From assembly GCA_011503125.2 (NCBI GenBank), contig WWBZ02000022.1, positions 3,286,001-3,350,000 of the forward strand: 64,000 bases of DNA, read 5' to 3'. Shown here in pieces: positions 33,997-46,443 of this stretch (the stretch's first letter is position 1; every line of letters begins with the position of its first letter). The DNA comes from Botryosphaeria dothidea (lineage: Eukaryota; Ascomycota; Dothideomycetes; Botryosphaeriales; Botryosphaeriaceae). The notes under the pieces are model-generated. The model worked only from the letters and a program-made list of their open reading frames with translations. It was not told the origin of the DNA and ran no database searches. Made by a program: the position numbers and the translations under genes.

Positions 33997-35922
33997 TTGT
34001 TGTGGTCTGGTTGGTGTAAGAGCCTGGGATTCAGGGCCCTACTCTGCATGAGAAAAAAGTCGACGTAGATGCAATACAGGATGCGACACCGGAAAGGTGA
34101 GGGCCTATATATAAGGCCACTGAAAAGTGGAGAAAGCCATGAAGAAAGGAATCGTATTTCTCGTTGAGACCGTGAGGGCTGTGGCTATCTCGTGAGAGGT
34201 GAGATCTCTCAAACTCGAGTAAGAGAGCTCGAGAGGTGATGATCACACCACCATTCACCGGCGCTACAGGGTACTTCCACGCAGAATTTGAGTTTGAATC
34301 ACCAGAGATGTCAGTATGGCCCCCAAGCTCTTCATGAGGTCAAGTGTAGAATGCCGCGCGGCATGAGGCGCTGTAAGGCCCCAGATCCACATCGCCAACA
34401 CATTTGTACGGGTGAAGATCCCATACAGGGATTCAGGCGCAGGGGATGCACATTTAGTCATCCGGCAAAGCGAACTCGGCAATTAAAGCGTGGGGTAAAG
34501 GCAAAAGACCATGGCGAGTCAGGGATTCCGCGGGCAAAGAGGGCCCACAGAAACTGAGGCAGAATATCCAGGATGCCAGCAACTCCCGCGTCATGGTGGT
34601 GCACTCGCACCGGCCTCTTTTTGACCTGAGCGGTGGACTACAGCATGCTACCTGGATCTCTATATAGTACTATTGGAGTATATTGCGGAGAGCAGCATCT
34701 GACAAAATCCAAAATGTTTCATTTTCAAGATTTACATCTTTTTTTTTATTCCAAAACAAAGCTTCCAGAGACTCGTCCACCCTCCCTTACTTCATCCTAA
34801 ATACTTCTGTGAGCACTGAACACGAGTCAGTTCTATGCTTTGTTACCCCTGTAACAGCCTAACTTTGGTCACAGCCCAACAGATATTCCACAAACAACTA
34901 AGCCTACCAATCTCAATTTTCAAGCATGCTGCTTGCCACGCTCCATGGGCTGGCGAGAAGCTATGGTATCGTTTCTCTCTGCGCAAAGGAACAAGGAGTG
35001 TCGAAGATCCAAACCTTATAGCCTACTATCAAAAATTGCTTAGTGTGAGCAAGAAACTCAATCTGCTACCTGGTAAAAAGGCGGCTTCACTTGAGTAGAT
35101 TTTGACATCATAGTTGTTCATGTTTCTTTATTATAAACGTAAGTCGGTCTTAATGATAGTCTGTTCTGCGTGCCGGATCCGCTGCCTAGAAACCGTTTCC
35201 CCTCGTGCAAGAGCACTACGTCCTTCCTGATCCGCCGTCAGCTCGCTATACAAGAAATAATCTCCTCAGTAGTGAACAAATTGATTAGAATGACTCACAC
35301 TGGTCTCTTCCAATAGATTGTGTCAGTGTTCACAAGCACACTTGGAAGAGTCATGGCCATCTTTGCCATACTCACTGCAGCAAGTCGAGCAGCACATAAT
35401 TGAGAGAATAGTTTCAAGCCAAGTATTGAATAGGATTAGGGAAATCGTTTTTTTGTTTTTGCAGATTGTGAAGTTCTCAAGTGAGTCTTGTTGTGCCGCC
35501 TAAGTCAACGAGAAGCCGTTCTCTTATAGCTTCTCAACCGTATCGCAACAAGGGAGAAGTGCCCACCACGAGGAAATACTGTTCGCTTTAGTACGCCACT
35601 TGTATCATGTCAGACACTTACCCCGCGTTTCGAACGAATGTTTTGCTTTCAGCCTTGCTGCCAACTCAGTCAGAGCAGGATTTCCCACCAATTCAGTAGC
35701 CTGTTTTCCAGCCTTGTGCACTTCATCCCTGCATGGCATCCTGGTTCAGGCCACAATGAACGAAATATGCACACACTAGAACAATAGGCAAACATTTGCC
35801 TGAGAACGATGAATGCACCCCATGCCATGTGGCACTGCCATTTCCATTTACGACCAACCATTCATACTGCGCACTAAGCCACCCGGCCCTTTCAAGATGC
35901 ATGCCCCTCTTGAGATATGCGG
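33997..35922. other. Gene-poor intergenic region
   Basis: 1.9 kb, AT-rich relative to the window, with only short frames. It begins with the promoter of the NmrA-like gene. A minus frame at 34264-34482 (NVLAMWIWGLTAPHAARHS...) looks faintly protein-like but has no recognised family. A run of T lies at 34738-34748. No complete gene or terminal repeats seen. Confidence 0.4.
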
Positions 35923-36530
35923 CTATTCTTGTTGAAATTCGTCATTAGGCACACCTCCCCATGTAACGGTTCCATCCGGTTTCGCGAGAATCGCCCTAGT
36001 CGTATTGACACTACACTGACTACGCCAATCCCCGTCAGCATCAACCCAACTTTCCTCTCCGATTAACTTAAAATGTACAATGTCGCCCTCAAAATCTCGC
36101 CATACAAGATTTTCAGCCGAAAGAAGCAGCGTATCCAGTGGTATCATGCCGAGAATAGCCACGGTATGACCCTCCTTTCGTAGCCAGCAGTGTGGGAGGT
36201 TATGTCCAGTTGTAGTGGAGGGGTGATAGAATTCGGAATTCAAGGTGCCATCTTCTCTGAGCTGGCCATCATGATAAGTTTTCCTGCCCTTGCCGTTGAT
36301 ATCAGAGCAACAATCAAACTAGCCCATCACATTCCCAGGAGCCTCGAATTCGAGATTCACTTCTCATTGGGTCGAAGCACGAGGCAAAAGCCTCCTTCCC
36401 TTCCACTATTTTCTCCACACTCATGCCCGACGCCGCATTCATGACAATGGCATGTTGTCTGAGGTTCTGCAAGCTGGACAGACCGATGCGGTTCCCGATT
36501 CGTTCAACAGCGGAAAAAGAATGAATTGAA
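35923..36530 (-). pseudogene. Relic of an FAD-dependent aromatic-ring hydroxylase (C-terminal part)
   Basis: The minus frame 35923-36318 is open for 132 codons and reads like the C-terminal end of class A flavoprotein (phenol/salicylate-type) monooxygenases: EDGTLNSEFYHPS, then GHNLPHCWLRKEGHTVAILG (PG-x-R-x-PH-x-W-L position), DTLLLSAENLVW, and near the end DADGDWRS...AILAKPDGTVTW, which corresponds to the usual LVRPDGhVAWR. A TAG at 36319-36321 interrupts it. The upstream sequence continues in another frame with plausible family text (AVERIGNRIGLSSLQNLRQ, HAIVMNAASG) to about 36530. No FAD-binding N-terminus (GxGxxG) is present before POL2. Either a decayed fragment or, less likely, the last exons of a gene whose front is missing. 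Confidence 0.55.
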
Positions 36531-36753
36531 GGACGGCATACTTCATGGACTCAATGATATGAATAAAAAGACAGCAAAATGATATTGATACCATAGCTAA
36601 TCTAATCCCCCATACCAGTATTCCTATCCAATGCAGCGAACTCTCTTATCCATGCACCCTTCAAAACGCCCGTCAATGCCCTAACGCCACCTCGAATGGA
36701 CCCACATACTCCCCGGCACTCCTTATGGCCACTATCACCATCTAGCACATCAC

Positions 36754-39700
36754 CTATAACCCCTCCACAACATCCTTCACACAGCTCTCCAGCACTCCAA
36801 ACCCGAACCAGATCGCCGTCTGCTCATAAACCTTCAGCTTCCTGACCAGCTCCTCCCTCTTCAAGCTCGGCACCCACTGCCCACTGCACGCGCAATGCTC
36901 CATGAAGCAGCTCGTCTCGCTCTGCAGCCTGCCGCACTTCCCACACTTGACATCCTGACCCGCCCACTTGAGCACCAGTGCCTGCACGTCCGCGGCGAGC
37001 CTGGTCTCCAGGCGGGACAGATCGTGCGGGGTGCGGCAAGAAGGACAGCTCAGGTTCAGCGAGCCCTTCACAACCGTACCATCCTCAGCTGTCGAAGCAG
37101 ACATGGACGCGATGACTTCGCCATCGCGGCAGAGATCCACATCGCGCACGGCCGTGCAGTCGTCGCAGACCAGTCCCCTGACCCAGAGGCTGGCCGCCGG
37201 GTTCGCGAAGGCGGCTTCGGCGCTGAACTCGCGGATGTCGAAGAAGCGGAGGAGCTCCTTGCGGAGCTGGCGCGCCTCGAGGTTGATGCTCTTGTCGAGC
37301 GAGAGCACCTGGGTGAGGCACTTGACCAACTGGAGCGCCGGGTTGGTCAGCGTCGCCGCGACGTCCGGGTTGGTGCCGGGCAGAGAGGGGAACATCCAAT
37401 CGGGCGCGAGTTCGGCGTGGAGCTGCTCTTGCTTCTGGCGGCGGAGTAGCGCGGCGATCTCCTTCGTGAGGGGCTTGGTGAAGGACTTGGCGAGGACGGT
37501 GGTGGGAGTATCGGAGGTGTCTTGGGTGAGCGGACGGAAGGGAAGCTGTGTCATGCGTGGCGTAGATTCGACTTGTACTTGTCCGTCCTCGCCTGAGGAG
37601 GGCCGCTGTTGTGGGCGCTTCCGTGCGTGCATCAGCTCAATGAACTCAACGACCCAATCGTTGAAGACAGGCTGCAATGCGGGTGGCAAGAAAGTAGCAA
37701 AGTGCCAGCACATGATCGTGTCAAGCGTCTGATTCTCGGCTTCAACGACCTCTCGGCACCCCTTGCCACAGTAGTTGAACTCGTCGTACCACGCTAGGTA
37801 GTCCCAGTATTCCTTGATCTGCAAGTCTAAACTTTGGAATATCGGTTTAGCATGTACAGTTTTCAGAATGTACTGACTGTACGCATAAGCATTGCCAACC
37901 TCTGCCTTGGTCGTTTGAAGCAACAGCCTGTTTGCGCTTGCAAAAACCACATGTGAGCCTACTCGCCGGAAGTCTGACATGAGTTGCTGAAGTGCTTTCT
38001 TCGACATCATTTGAACGTAGTAGTGTAGTGCACGGTCATAGAGGAATGAGCCTGGACACTCCACCCAACGGACTAGATGTTGCACCATGACGTCTGCCAT
38101 GTAGCCTCCCTTCTCAGCCTCTAACCACCAGGCTTTCACCATCTCGCGCAGAACCAGAATGCCAGCGGACGCAAAGGCGTTGTCGGAGTAAATGACGTTA
38201 GAGCCATCACTGGGCTGGTCCTCCGTTGGTGCCGCGGGGTTGAACGATACCGAATCAGAGCCTTCAGCCTCGTTGATAATTGAAGAGGAAAGCACCGTGC
38301 TAATAGCCAGATTCTTGATCTCGAGGTCGATGCATACAGAAGAGTAGGTGCCAGGGTTGTTGATAGAGGGCATCTCCACAGTCTCCAACGACCCAAGAAC
38401 GTCATCTTTCTCATAGCCGGCATGGTCCGGCTTTGGGCCTTCTGACCACCAGAGCACAACCTTCTCCTTCTGCAGTCTTCTTGCGTAGGCGATGTCGATG
38501 ATGAAGCGAGGATCATCTCTCTCCAGATTGCAAAGTGGGATATCGCCATACCGCGCCATCCCAACCAGGTGGGTCACCCAGGTTCCAAGGTCGAGGTAGT
38601 GATCAATGAGGCGCCTCGCAACGAAAGTCTGCCAACCCAAAGGAGGTAGTTGTTTGTCTGACTCGTCGGCCTGTAGTGGCAAAACGGGCAAATCCTTCAA
38701 AACGGGGATGTCATGAGCAAGTAGCTTCTGATTCTCAGCACGAACAACCAGAATGGCAGGTCGAGACTCATCGTTCCTCAATCTCTTGATCACGTCTGCG
38801 ACCTCAAGATGAGCCTTCCGCTTCGTAGTGACTTGAATAGTCTTGAAATGGATGCTGCTCTGGTACTCGAACGTCTCTTGCCACGGTTGCCCTTCTGATG
38901 CTTCGAAACGTGAGGCAAGGTGATCTTTGTAGATTTTGTCTAGATTCGGAAGACCCTGCACATCTCTTGATCGGTTTAGGAAAATGACGTATGCCTGCTC
39001 CTTGCTGCTTGAGAAAAGCGCAAAGATCTGCCTATCTCCAGCAACGATGTGATGAAGGTAGAGATATCCCAGAGGGTTCTGCTCAAGGTAAGGCTGCGGA
39101 TTCGGCACTCTCCGAAGCGCAGATAGGTCGAATCCCTGCTCAAGACCCTTACCAAGAACACCGCGCTGCGTCTCGTCGAAGGTACAAATGCCTCCCAACT
39201 CCAACATTGCGCGGACGTTCAGCGGCACCTGAGTTTCATACACTCCTTCCACACTCGGATGGTTAAAAAGAAGTGTGAGGTTCTTGGACTCGTTGATGTA
39301 GGTTTGTTCGGGGAGGGTCAGCTTGAAAAGATGAACGGAAGGATGGCCATTTGGTAGGGTGTGATTGACTACTTTTTCCACGTTGCAGTCGGGAATCGAC
39401 ACGTTTGGTAGATCGTCGTTGCGGAGGTTTAGGTAAACCTGCCGGGGAACAACGATCTTGATGACATGGACTTTCTTGTCAATCAAGATGAATGCTTTGA
39501 CTTCCCCTGGCTGATCACCTTCGCGCAATTGTAGAAGTTGCCATGTGTTCATGTAAACCAGCTCGGCCTGATTCCTGAAGAAAGTTCCGAGACCATCAGA
39601 TGCATCAGTGCGCTTCTCACCGAACAGCTGACGCCTTCGGATCCTCTGTTGCTTTTGGATCTTCCACTTCAGCTTCTGGTACTTAAGCCAACCTTGGTAG

Positions 39701-42700
39701 TCCTCCGTGATGGAAGGCATCTTCGACGGTAAGCTCGCGTAGGGATCGGTTGGTGCCGCAGGTTCCGGTGCTTTACGCTTTTGCACCATCTTGGTGACTG
39801 TTCCCTTCTTGGCCTTGTCCATTTGCGTCCCTCCGAAGTCCTCGAGATCGGTCATCCTCTTGGCGACAACATTTGCGTCAACGTCCGCCAACGCCTTCTT
39901 CTCGAACATGTCCGTCATCTTCTTCTGCTTGAAAATGTCGTCCTTGATTCGAATTCTCCGCTCAAGCCAGTCAGGATGCGCGACACGAGGAACAGGGTTG
40001 CGGACCTTCTGCAGAGCTGCGGGGATAGTGATGAGCTTCTGAATGACCGACCCAAGGCGCTCCAGGTAGTAATTCCAGTCGGTGATGGTCCTTGGGTCAC
40101 AGTCTCCAGGGTCAGACTTCAGCCACTTCCGCAAGAAGTACTTCTTTACGGACTCCTCGGCCGAGAAAATCGCGACGGGAATGGCGCGCTCTGTAACCGG
40201 AGCATGTCTAGGTTGTGAAGAGATAATGTACTTGCAGTTCAAGCCCTTATCTTTGATCATCTGTTCTCCCAAGAATTCGGCCAGACGCCTTGCAGTGGTA
40301 ATTGCAGTGGTTTTCGCACCGCCGTATTCCTCCACAGTCTTGGTCATGCTCTTGTTCTCGCAAATGAGGTCGATGAGCTCTTCATCAGCAAGAGTGGTTC
40401 CCTGTGAGTAGAGAACGTCCAGCCATTGGTTGGCAACCTTGGCGACGGCGGCATATGTTTCCTGGAGTGTTGAGCCTTCAAGAAAGAACTTGAAAATCTG
40501 CGTCTGGAAAATTTTGATGAGTTTCAATTCTCCTCTTCGTTTGACTTCGAAACCCTTCAACTCAGCCAAACTGCCATCATGGTTGAACACAGCGTAACGC
40601 TTCTTCAAGTTTTTGTCCTCTTCCTTTGAAGTCGGTAGAATCATTGCTTTGTAAGGTCCATCGACTTCGAAGAAGATGCTGTTGTCGCTGCGGGTTTCAT
40701 AACGGAAGGTAACTGGGTCCTTCAGGTCCTGGTACTGGTGATTGGTGAATTTGTCATGGACACGATGGTTCAGCATGACACAAGGGTAAGAGATTGCCAC
40801 CTTCTTCCCGTTCTTCATTTTGAACGCGAAGTTCTCCGGGAAAGTCGCAGGAAGAATACACCAAATACCATCGGTGTCAAGTTCCAGCGGCCTTCCTATC
40901 CTCTCGACCAGCTGACAGGCCATCTGAATGATGCTTGCTCCGGTGAAACATGTGATCCCGGCCATCTCAAGAGAGTACCAGCGGGAGCCTTTTCTCATGA
41001 CATAGCCGTAGAAACTGTTCAGAATGACTTTGTGGGCCAGCTGAAGCGAGTCGAAAAGAATAATCATCTTTTTGGCTTCGTCGACCTCGGCAGCGCTGGC
41101 GCCAGACGCCTTCAGTGATTCGGTCTTGCCTTTCCAGACTTTTTGCTTGCCCTTGAAGTCGTAACGACGATCGCGGAAGGTACTGACGGTGTCGACATAG
41201 AAGGGATTCTCGCGCTGGCAAATGATGGACTCTCGTTGTAAGGTGGTCGACTCGTGGATCTTGTGGTAAATTTTCTTACTGTAGTCTTGCAACCGTTTCT
41301 TGATCATGGCAGACTGTTCGTCGAGCGACAGTTCTTGAAACGATCTTGTTGTACCAGGCCTCTTCCCGGGAAACCTTTCGTTCTCCAGTGCATTTCGAAT
41401 CATATTGTATTCGTCCCTCTTAGCTGGCAGGTACTCTCCTCTCCACGCCCATGGTAATCGACGATCGCAAGTCTTTCCTGGTCTGTTGAAATCGCATGCA
41501 GCACAATCTGCTTCGGTGACCATAGAGTCTGGTTGAAGACGGTTGGTTGTCATGATGTTGGGGTACATAGATGCGACATCCAAGTGGTAAATCGAGGGTC
41601 TCTCGTTCCTGTTAGGGGTATCCCTCAAATCCCGTAGCTTCTCCGCGATTTGCTCTTTGACTTCGTCGTAGTTCACAATATCGTCCATGGGTTTCTTCTC
41701 CTCAACCGTGATAGAAAACTTCAGGGCCGCGTCCAGTTCGTCAATCAGCTGCTGGAATGCTGCTGAGTCGAGAGCAAAGTTGACGGGAATGTCGCTTCGA
41801 AAAACACCAGCTTCAATACTTTCGACATGTCCGCCAACATACGTCTCTGATTCCAGCAGGTGTCCATCCCAGAAAGCTTCCCTGGGTGCAACGTGCTTGT
41901 TGGGAAGCACAATTTCCTTCTGGTAGGCTTGAACCATGAGCAACATCTCGCAAAGAGTACCAGTTCCTTTTCTCAAAACATCATCCGGTCCGAGAGGAAT
42001 AATTGTGCAGAGAGAGAAGATGAAGGGATGAACGTATTTCATGTACAAGTAGTAAGTCGCAACGGCATCTGAGACTGAGTACTCAGCGAGAATCTGGGGC
42101 TTTTCTGCGGCGTAGGGTGTCATGAGTTCCGGATCCAGTTCGTCAGGATCGTAACCAAGCTTCGCGACAGTGACGGCTTTCAAACCACGGCTTCCCTGAG
42201 GCAAGTAACTGTCACGATTGACCCATGCAAAAGCATCCAGATGGCAGCAGTGGTCTGACTGGTAGATGTCCTCGCTGTTTTTCCGGAAACCGATCTCCTG
42301 ATACATGTCAATCCCGAGAATGCTTGCTCTTGATTCCACGAAAGGCCAATCGAAAAAGTCACCGTTGTATGTGACCATGACCGTCGGTCTGGCGATTTTT
42401 ATGTGTTCAAAAAATCGCTCTATCATAGCCTTCTCATCCGGTTCGTTGAAGATCATGAAGGGTCCATCGTACTCGGGTTTTGGAGTGTATTCGAAATCCG
42501 CAATGTCCTCGGACACAATTTCCCTGTTGGTAATGAGGAAACCCTGTCCATCTATCATGTATGATATCATCATGATCTGGTCGACTGTGGAATCGGGAAA
42601 CTTCAGGGGCGCTTTCGAAGTTTCGATATCGTATGCCATTACCACAGGGTCGGCACGCGTCAATCGGTCTTCAATGCAGGATAATGTTGTAGTGCCGTGT

Positions 42701-43593
42701 TTCGCCTCCACCCAATACCACTTTCCGATGCGGATGTCTGCTCGGAATTAGTCAAGCATACAGGGCATTGCCCAAGAAGTCATACCTAGATCTATGGCAA
42801 CTCGAACGTGGTACGGCACATCGTACTCCCGGATATCAACAATGAAATCGCTCGCTTCTACAAATCCATTAGGTCGTTTCTCGTAATCTTGATCGTCGTC
42901 AAAAATGTCAAAGCCGGCATTGGCACTGCAGTCATTGTTAGTCTTGGCTAATTGGGATTGAAAAACGTTAACATACCTCGCGACCTCCGCATAGGTGTCC
43001 ATAGCGTTCATCTTTTTCTTGTTGGTTTCCGCGATGGGGAATAGTGACTTTCGCACTGCCAACAAGTCCGGAACATTGACGAAGGTGAGTTTCAAGAATG
43101 TCCTGCGGTAACCCAGAAGATGGTTTGGCATGCTCAAATCCTCCTTCTCAATCTTTGAGACATTCTTGATCAGGCCTTCAAAGGCCCGTTTGCACCACTC
43201 CTCAACATCTGCCTCCTTCCCTCTTTTTATTGCCACCAGAAAGTACGGATCGTATCCCACAGTCGCCTTGAAGTAGTCCTCGCCATTGTCGCCAATGAAG
43301 TAGAAGTCGACTCCAGCACGTCCTCCAGGGTGACTATCGTCTTCGATTGTAGTGCTGTGCATATTGAATAGCCATCCTGCCTTCTTCTTTCCTGACTCGT
43401 ACCGCATGAAGCCAAAGGTCTCGTCGATGCTGTTTGCGAGGCGCGTTGCTTCGAGCTTCTCATTTTGTGATGTTGCTTCGCTGCTTCGGAGGGTCGATGC
43501 GTCCACGGTCTGGGGGCCCTTGCGCGGTCCATACGAGGTGTTGCCATTCTTGCCTAACCGCCTGTAGGGCTGTCCAGGCCGGCGGGGGGGCAT
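36754..43593 (-). CDS. POL2: DNA polymerase epsilon catalytic subunit
   Basis: Three exons in coding order 42977-43593, 42786-42925, 36754-42737 sum to 6741 nt, 2246 aa, the usual length. It is the leading-strand replicative polymerase with 3'-5' proofreading. Seen: exonuclease motif I AYDIETSKAPLKFPD with Asp at residue 289; Exo II YNGDFFDWPF; polymerase motif A DVASMYPNIM near residue 639; motif B ILNSFYGYVMRKGSRW; motif C ELDTDGIWC near residue 873; then the inactive C-terminal polymerase half and two terminal Cys modules (CDDC...CPSC and CGKCGR...CACSG) that bind the accessory subunits. All catalytic residues are intact. Introns 51 and 48 nt fall in the N-terminal 260 codons. It shares a 366-bp promoter with COX20. 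Confidence 0.98.
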
Positions 43594-43959
43594 AGTGAGA
43601 GAGGAAGCCGCTGCGGAGCGGTGTCGGGTGTTCGGCAGTCGAGTGTTTTAGGTGGGTATCATTTGGATTAGAGCATAGGAAAACCGCCGAAAAGGAGAGC
43701 GTAGAAGGTGGGTGTGGGTATAGGTTGGGGCAAGCTGGTGTTGTTTGGTGGGCAAAGCGGGCTGCCTCTGCGTGGAGAATCTCGGGACTGATTGATGCGC
43801 GACGCGAGCTCGAGGCGCGTCGACGCGTTTCGCGTCCGGCCAATGGCCGCCAAGCAGACGCTAATCATCGGCGATGAGCGCGCCAAATCCCCCGAAGGCC
43901 CAGGCCGCCTCATGCGATCATAGAATTCCCAGAGCTGCCTCAGCAACATCAACAGCACC
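43594..43959. promoter_or_regulatory. Bidirectional POL2-COX20 promoter with MCB-like element
   Basis: Between divergent start codons. ACGCGT at 43823-43828 is a perfect MluI cell-cycle box core, with a second ACGCGA at 43802-43807 and a CCAAT at 43840-43844. MBF/DSC1 binding to ACGCGT drives S-phase genes, including replication polymerases, in yeasts; its use here is inference. ACGCGT also occurs by chance in this GC-rich genome. Confidence 0.4.
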
Positions 43960-44608
43960 ATGGCCGACGACACCAGACAGACACCAGAATCCACCACGGA
44001 TCTCGTAGCATCGAGCGATTCCAATGCGCGCCATGCAGGCGAAAAGTATGAAAGCTTTGCCCCTGCAGCACCACGCGACAATCCCAACATCATGCCGGGC
44101 GGCACGCAGCACACGGCCGGCGGGGAGAACATGGAAGGCGTGAGGCTATCAGAAGGCTTCAAGACCATTCAGCCAAAGGACTTTTTCGAAATCCACAAAT
44201 ACCCTTGCGTCAGGGAAGCTCTCTTAACGAGCATTGGCACGGGATTCGGTACCGGCGGCCTGATGGCTATCTGGGGTAGTAAGTTTTACATCAACGCCCA
44301 CAGTTGCGGTTGGTAGGATTGCAGTTCTGACACGACACTTTGCAGAATCAATCGCCAAATCCAGCAATTGGGCGGCTGGCGTGTTTATGTTCACGTCCTT
44401 TGCATCGTACGAATTTTGCAAGCAGAAACGAAGACTTGAGAGAGAAGGCATGGCTCGAGCGGTTGAAATCATGGACAGAAAACGGGAAGACAAGAAGAAT
44501 AAGAGACAAGAGATTATTGAAGCACGACGAAAGGCAAAGGAAGAGGCGGACAGACTGGAGGAAGAACAAATGAAGGCTTCGCAGAAGTCCTGGTGGAAAT
44601 TCTGGTGA
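43960..44608 (+). CDS. COX20: Cytochrome c oxidase assembly protein COX20
   Basis: Two exons (43960-44278, 44346-44608) sum to 582 nt, 193 aa. Cox20 is an inner-mitochondrial-membrane chaperone that stabilises newly made Cox2 before its copper insertion. Seen: polar N-terminus; the DFFEIHKYPCVREALLTSIG segment followed by the first Gly-rich transmembrane helix (GTGFGTGGLMAIWG); after the intron SIAKSSNWAAGVFMFTSFASYEFC, the second membrane segment and the conserved SxxxYExC signature; then a long charged coiled-coil tail (REGMARAVEIMDRKREDKKN) ending WWKFW. The splice joins Gly-Lys-Ser across a GTAAGT donor. Domain layout matches fungal COX20; the N-terminal extension is longer than in yeast-sized minimal forms. 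Confidence 0.9.
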
Positions 44609-45480
44609 AGTGAGATGGGTCCAAAATAAATTCAGCAATACCTGTATCATTATCTTACATTCTAGGTCATGTTCGTGCGTTACTGCACCAATAGAAGGTC
44701 GGTTCATACAGCATTGCGACGTCTACTCCGCTTTGGAGGGCCAGGGAATCCTCTAGACACATACGAATGACAAGCGTGATCACAGCTCAATGTGGAGGAT
44801 TTAGCCCACCATGCATGATTTTGAAGTAGTTTCGAATAATTACTGCACCTACCATATCGCTTCAGAGACACGAAAGAGCATCCATGTAATGGATGTGTTC
44901 GGGAAAATGCGAAAAGATGGTTTGGATCAGTTCATCGGCGTACACCATCTGTCCCTCTACTGTTACAGCTCTCCTAAGGCCATTAGATTTCCACTTGAGC
45001 ACTGAAGGCTGTACCGGGCAGCAGCCGATGGCGTTGGTCTGGGAAGCAAGAAGCGTCCCCTTACGCATTCGGATATGTCGGAAAAGACTACGGTCTCAGT
45101 CCCCGCTTCACGATGCGCCACTTCGATTACCTGAGAGACAAGAGGCTTTGATGCGGCGAGGACTGCCTTATCATCTTCGGGGGCATTGACTTTCAGATCT
45201 CTCACACCCCGCGTCTCGAGCAAGCAATCCGGGTCGGCGGCTTTCGGCTGCCTCAGCCCTACGAAGTACGGGCAGGCGGATCGACGTGCAGAAAGTGAGG
45301 CGCACGTCACACACGGTAGCGGGAACAGGGTCCAGGCTCCAAAATGGGGCAGGCGCACTCCGGTCAGCCATCCGCGAGTCACAGAGCGCAGCATCCACAA
45401 CGTAGTACTACACAGCGCCGCCCCCTCCCGTCCCTCTGCCTCTTCCAGCTCCAGACACCTCGCACCCCAGTTCGCTCCAA
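44609..45480. other. Intergenic region between COX20 and the unknown basic protein gene
   Basis: 872 bases. A 214-codon minus frame (44963-45607) overlaps the next gene and shows no family signature. The last 100 bases are C-rich, consistent with a leader. No gene supported. Confidence 0.4.
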
Positions 45481-46443
45481 ATGCGCGATCCGGATCCGCC
45501 TCCTCGATTGCAGACCAGATTTGCCAGTCTCGCCCAGCCGCCGCCGCAGATGACAGTCTCGCCGAAGCGCAAGCGCGGCCCCTCCGACCCGACGCAGCCC
45601 TTCGCACCCCGCCTCAACACCTCCGCCCTCCCCGGCTTTGCCAATCCCGGACCCATCGACGTGCACTCTGCCAACACCGAACCCCACAGTGCGCCCGGCG
45701 CATTACTCGCCGCCGCTGTCGAGCCCGGCTCCGAGAGCCCGCGCTCGAGAGTCGCAAGCCAATTTGAGCTTCTGCAGATAAATAAGAGCGGCTTTGGCCT
45801 GCCCATGATAGACTTCGGCAGCGGCGATGCGGGCGCTGTGGCGACAAAGAAAGCGAAACACAACGAGAACTTCTCCGAACACGGATCATACATCCCGCAC
45901 AGTGGAGGCAGCCATATTTCACATGAGGGCGAACTGAGCCCGCCGCCGCAGCCGGTGCAGGAAATAGCGGAAACACCCCAGCACATTGCTTTTCCGGGCG
46001 ATGGAATACAAGCGACACCCCCGCCTCCGTCGTCCTCTCCCTCAGTAAAGCTCTTTCTTTCCACACGTCGTCCGAACCCAAAGCTGCACCGCCAGTCGCC
46101 ATCTCCTTCGGTTCTTAATTTATCAAAATCGTCGTCGTCGTCGGCTGCTCCTGTGCCTCTACCTGAGCAGGCCGCTTTGACCTGGCAGGACTCGGAGATC
46201 ACTGGCCACGAAATAGATCGCGATCATGATGACGACGGCTACGGTATCAACGGCATTGGCTTCCGTCCCACCCACCAGGTGGCCCAGCATCGCGCTCTCA
46301 AGCGTCGTCAACAGATACTAGAATGGCGCGCTAGACAGGCTCGGGAAGACCGGCAAAAGCGGAGTGAAAGGAGGCGATTAGCAGCAGCTGCCTCCGAAGG
46401 AAAAATCGGGGAGACGCCAAAACGAGTCGTCAGGTTTGCATGA
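45481..46443 (+). CDS. Hypothetical protein with basic C-terminal coiled coil
   Basis: Single-exon 320-aa frame. ATG 45481 is the first; an alternative start at 45550 begins MTVSPKRKRGPSD, a nuclear-localisation-like sequence. The middle is Pro/Ser-rich and probably disordered. The C-terminal ~85 residues look structured and conserved-type: LTWQDSEITGHEIDRDHDDDGYGINGIGFRP, then a strongly basic helix HRALKRRQQILEWRARQARE through RSERRRL, ending KRVVRFA. The acidic-plus-basic tail and KRKR signal suggest a nuclear protein. I do not recognise the family by name. Confidence 0.65.
   Translation: MRDPDPPPRLQTRFASLAQPPPQMTVSPKRKRGPSDPTQPFAPRLNTSALPGFANPGPIDVHSANTEPHSAPGALLAAAVEPGSESPRSRVASQFELLQINKSGFGLPMIDFGSGDAGAVATKKAKHNENFSEHGSYIPHSGGSHISHEGELSPPPQPVQEIAETPQHIAFPGDGIQATPPPPSSSPSVKLFLSTRRPNPKLHRQSPSPSVLNLSKSSSSSAAPVPLPEQAALTWQDSEITGHEIDRDHDDDGYGINGIGFRPTHQVAQHRALKRRQQILEWRARQAREDRQKRSERRRLAAAASEGKIGETPKRVVRFA

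Noticed and set aside
34264..34482. Minus frame with a hydrophobic, protein-like stretch
   Set aside because: Short, isolated, and no recognised family; could be relic DNA but evidence is too thin.
33997..36753. Transposon or RIP-degraded element
   Set aside because: No terminal repeats, transposase signature or obvious extreme AT bias could be read; only a hydroxylase relic is supported.
44963..45607. 214-codon minus-strand ORF
   Set aside because: Overlaps the start of the 320-aa plus-strand gene, no domain, and no splice partners; part of it (LKVNAPEDDKAVLAASKPLV) looks protein-like but not enough to call.
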